21,704 bases of DNA from Haliscomenobacter sp038240665 (GTDB taxonomy: Bacteria > Bacteroidota > Bacteroidia > Chitinophagales > Saprospiraceae): the NCBI GenBank assembly GCA_038240665.1, contig JBBRGN010000046.1, forward strand, positions 1-21,704, in the 5' to 3' direction. The translations under genes were made by a program, and so were the position numbers. Shown here piece by piece: positions 21,465 to 21,704 of this stretch. The notes beneath the pieces were generated by a model. It saw only the letters and a list, made by a program, of their open reading frames with translations. It had not been told where the DNA came from and ran no database searches. How positions within the stretch are numbered: position 1 is the stretch's first letter; each line of letters starts with the position of its first letter.

Positions 21465-21704
21465 CTACTTAAGGTTTTCGATAAACGCCTCCACATCCAG
21501 TCCCCATTTTCGAATAACAGCCTTAGCCCTTTCAATCGTATCCTGCGCAAATTTCAAATCCCCACCAAAAGGCAATGCCGCCCTTAGCCCCTCCTTCACC
21601 AGCTCCAGTGACTGCTCCCGATCAGGCTTATCATCCTGGTAATATTCAGCCAAATTTACCGCAGTATTCGCCACATATGGCTCAAAGGCTTCCGGGTTTT
21701 GCTG
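21465..21704 (-). CDS. C-terminal end of a TPR-like protein, N-terminus outside window
   Basis: The frame is open from the right edge to a TAG at 21465, giving 79 visible residues. The ATG-less frame continues beyond the edge (codons for Q-Q-N-P-E-A-F-E-P-Y-V-A-N-T-A-V-N-L-A), so an internal GTG near 21674 is not the start. The pattern N-P-E-A-F-E-P-Y-V-A-x-T-A-V-N-L-A-x-Y-Y is that of kinesin-light-chain-type TPRs, as in many Bacteroidota NACHT, CHAT and TIR conflict proteins. The remaining helices (Q-D-T-I-E-R-A-K-A-V-I-R-K-W-G) would close the array. Which effector or sensor domain lies upstream cannot be seen. It is on the same strand as the CHAT-NLR, 291 bases ahead of it. Confidence 0.65.
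   Translation of the reverse strand, partial: QQNPEAFEPYVANTAVNLAEYYQDDKPDREQSLELVKEGLRAALPFGGDLKFAQDTIERAKAVIRKWGLDVEAFIENLK

Overview
The window looks like a chromosomal segment of a Bacteroidota, most likely a Saprospiria-type genome such as the Haliscomenobacter/Lewinella group. The genus is inference only. Support comes from A-rich leaders without strong Shine-Dalgarno sites, promoter-like TAnnTTTG boxes, many lipoproteins with a ..GSC/..GAC lipobox, a type IX secretion sorting domain, and families typical of the phylum (DUF5777 barrel, DUF6495, MbnP-like proteins, EAD-type conflict proteins).

Layout. (a) 1-3597, minus: a tight run of two MbnP-like lipoproteins followed by two MauG/MbnH-type di-haem peroxidases, the last cut by the window edge. 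It lies directly behind a DEDDh exonuclease (3575-4423). (b) 4595-5443, minus: a TerC-family membrane protein. It is divergent from a small DUF6495-type protein (5548-6045, plus). (c) 6320-8983, plus: a periplasmic/envelope cluster of YceI protein, small cytochrome-like lipoprotein with an unusual C-x6-CH site, membrane-anchored OB-fold protein and DUF5777 barrel. It ends in a strong bidirectional terminator. (d) 9060-12732: housekeeping genes, namely trmD, a secreted FKBP isomerase and ubiX on the minus strand, a secreted thioredoxin-fold protein on the plus strand, and a SMUG/DUF4918-like uracil-DNA glycosylase on the minus strand. (e) 12869-15518, minus: a BlaI/MecI repressor and an M56 (BlaR1-like) membrane peptidase. 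The peptidase carries two TonB-C domains and a type IX sorting domain.

(f) 15519-21704 is the accessory part. A 652-bp non-coding stretch holds the blaI promoter and a candidate 192-bp miniature inverted-repeat element. It is followed by a secreted ricin-lectin-like protein bracketed by a 19-bp direct repeat. Then, on the minus strand, comes a probable NLR-like conflict locus. It comprises a CHAT-protease/NB-ARC/winged-helix/TPR protein of about 1020 aa, a smaller protein with a C-terminal EAD11-like effector-associated domain, and upstream the 3' end of a TPR-like protein cut by the window edge.

The most interesting observation is that the CHAT-NLR and the EAD11-like protein share a short beta-type motif built around G-N-V-H-I-G-D (one copy in the NLR, two in the partner). 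This suggests that a shared structural or docking element links sensor and adaptor. The second is that one of the two MbnP-like paralogues has lost both tryptophans and the aligned histidines that its neighbour keeps.

No tRNA, rRNA, CRISPR array or complete insertion sequence was seen.
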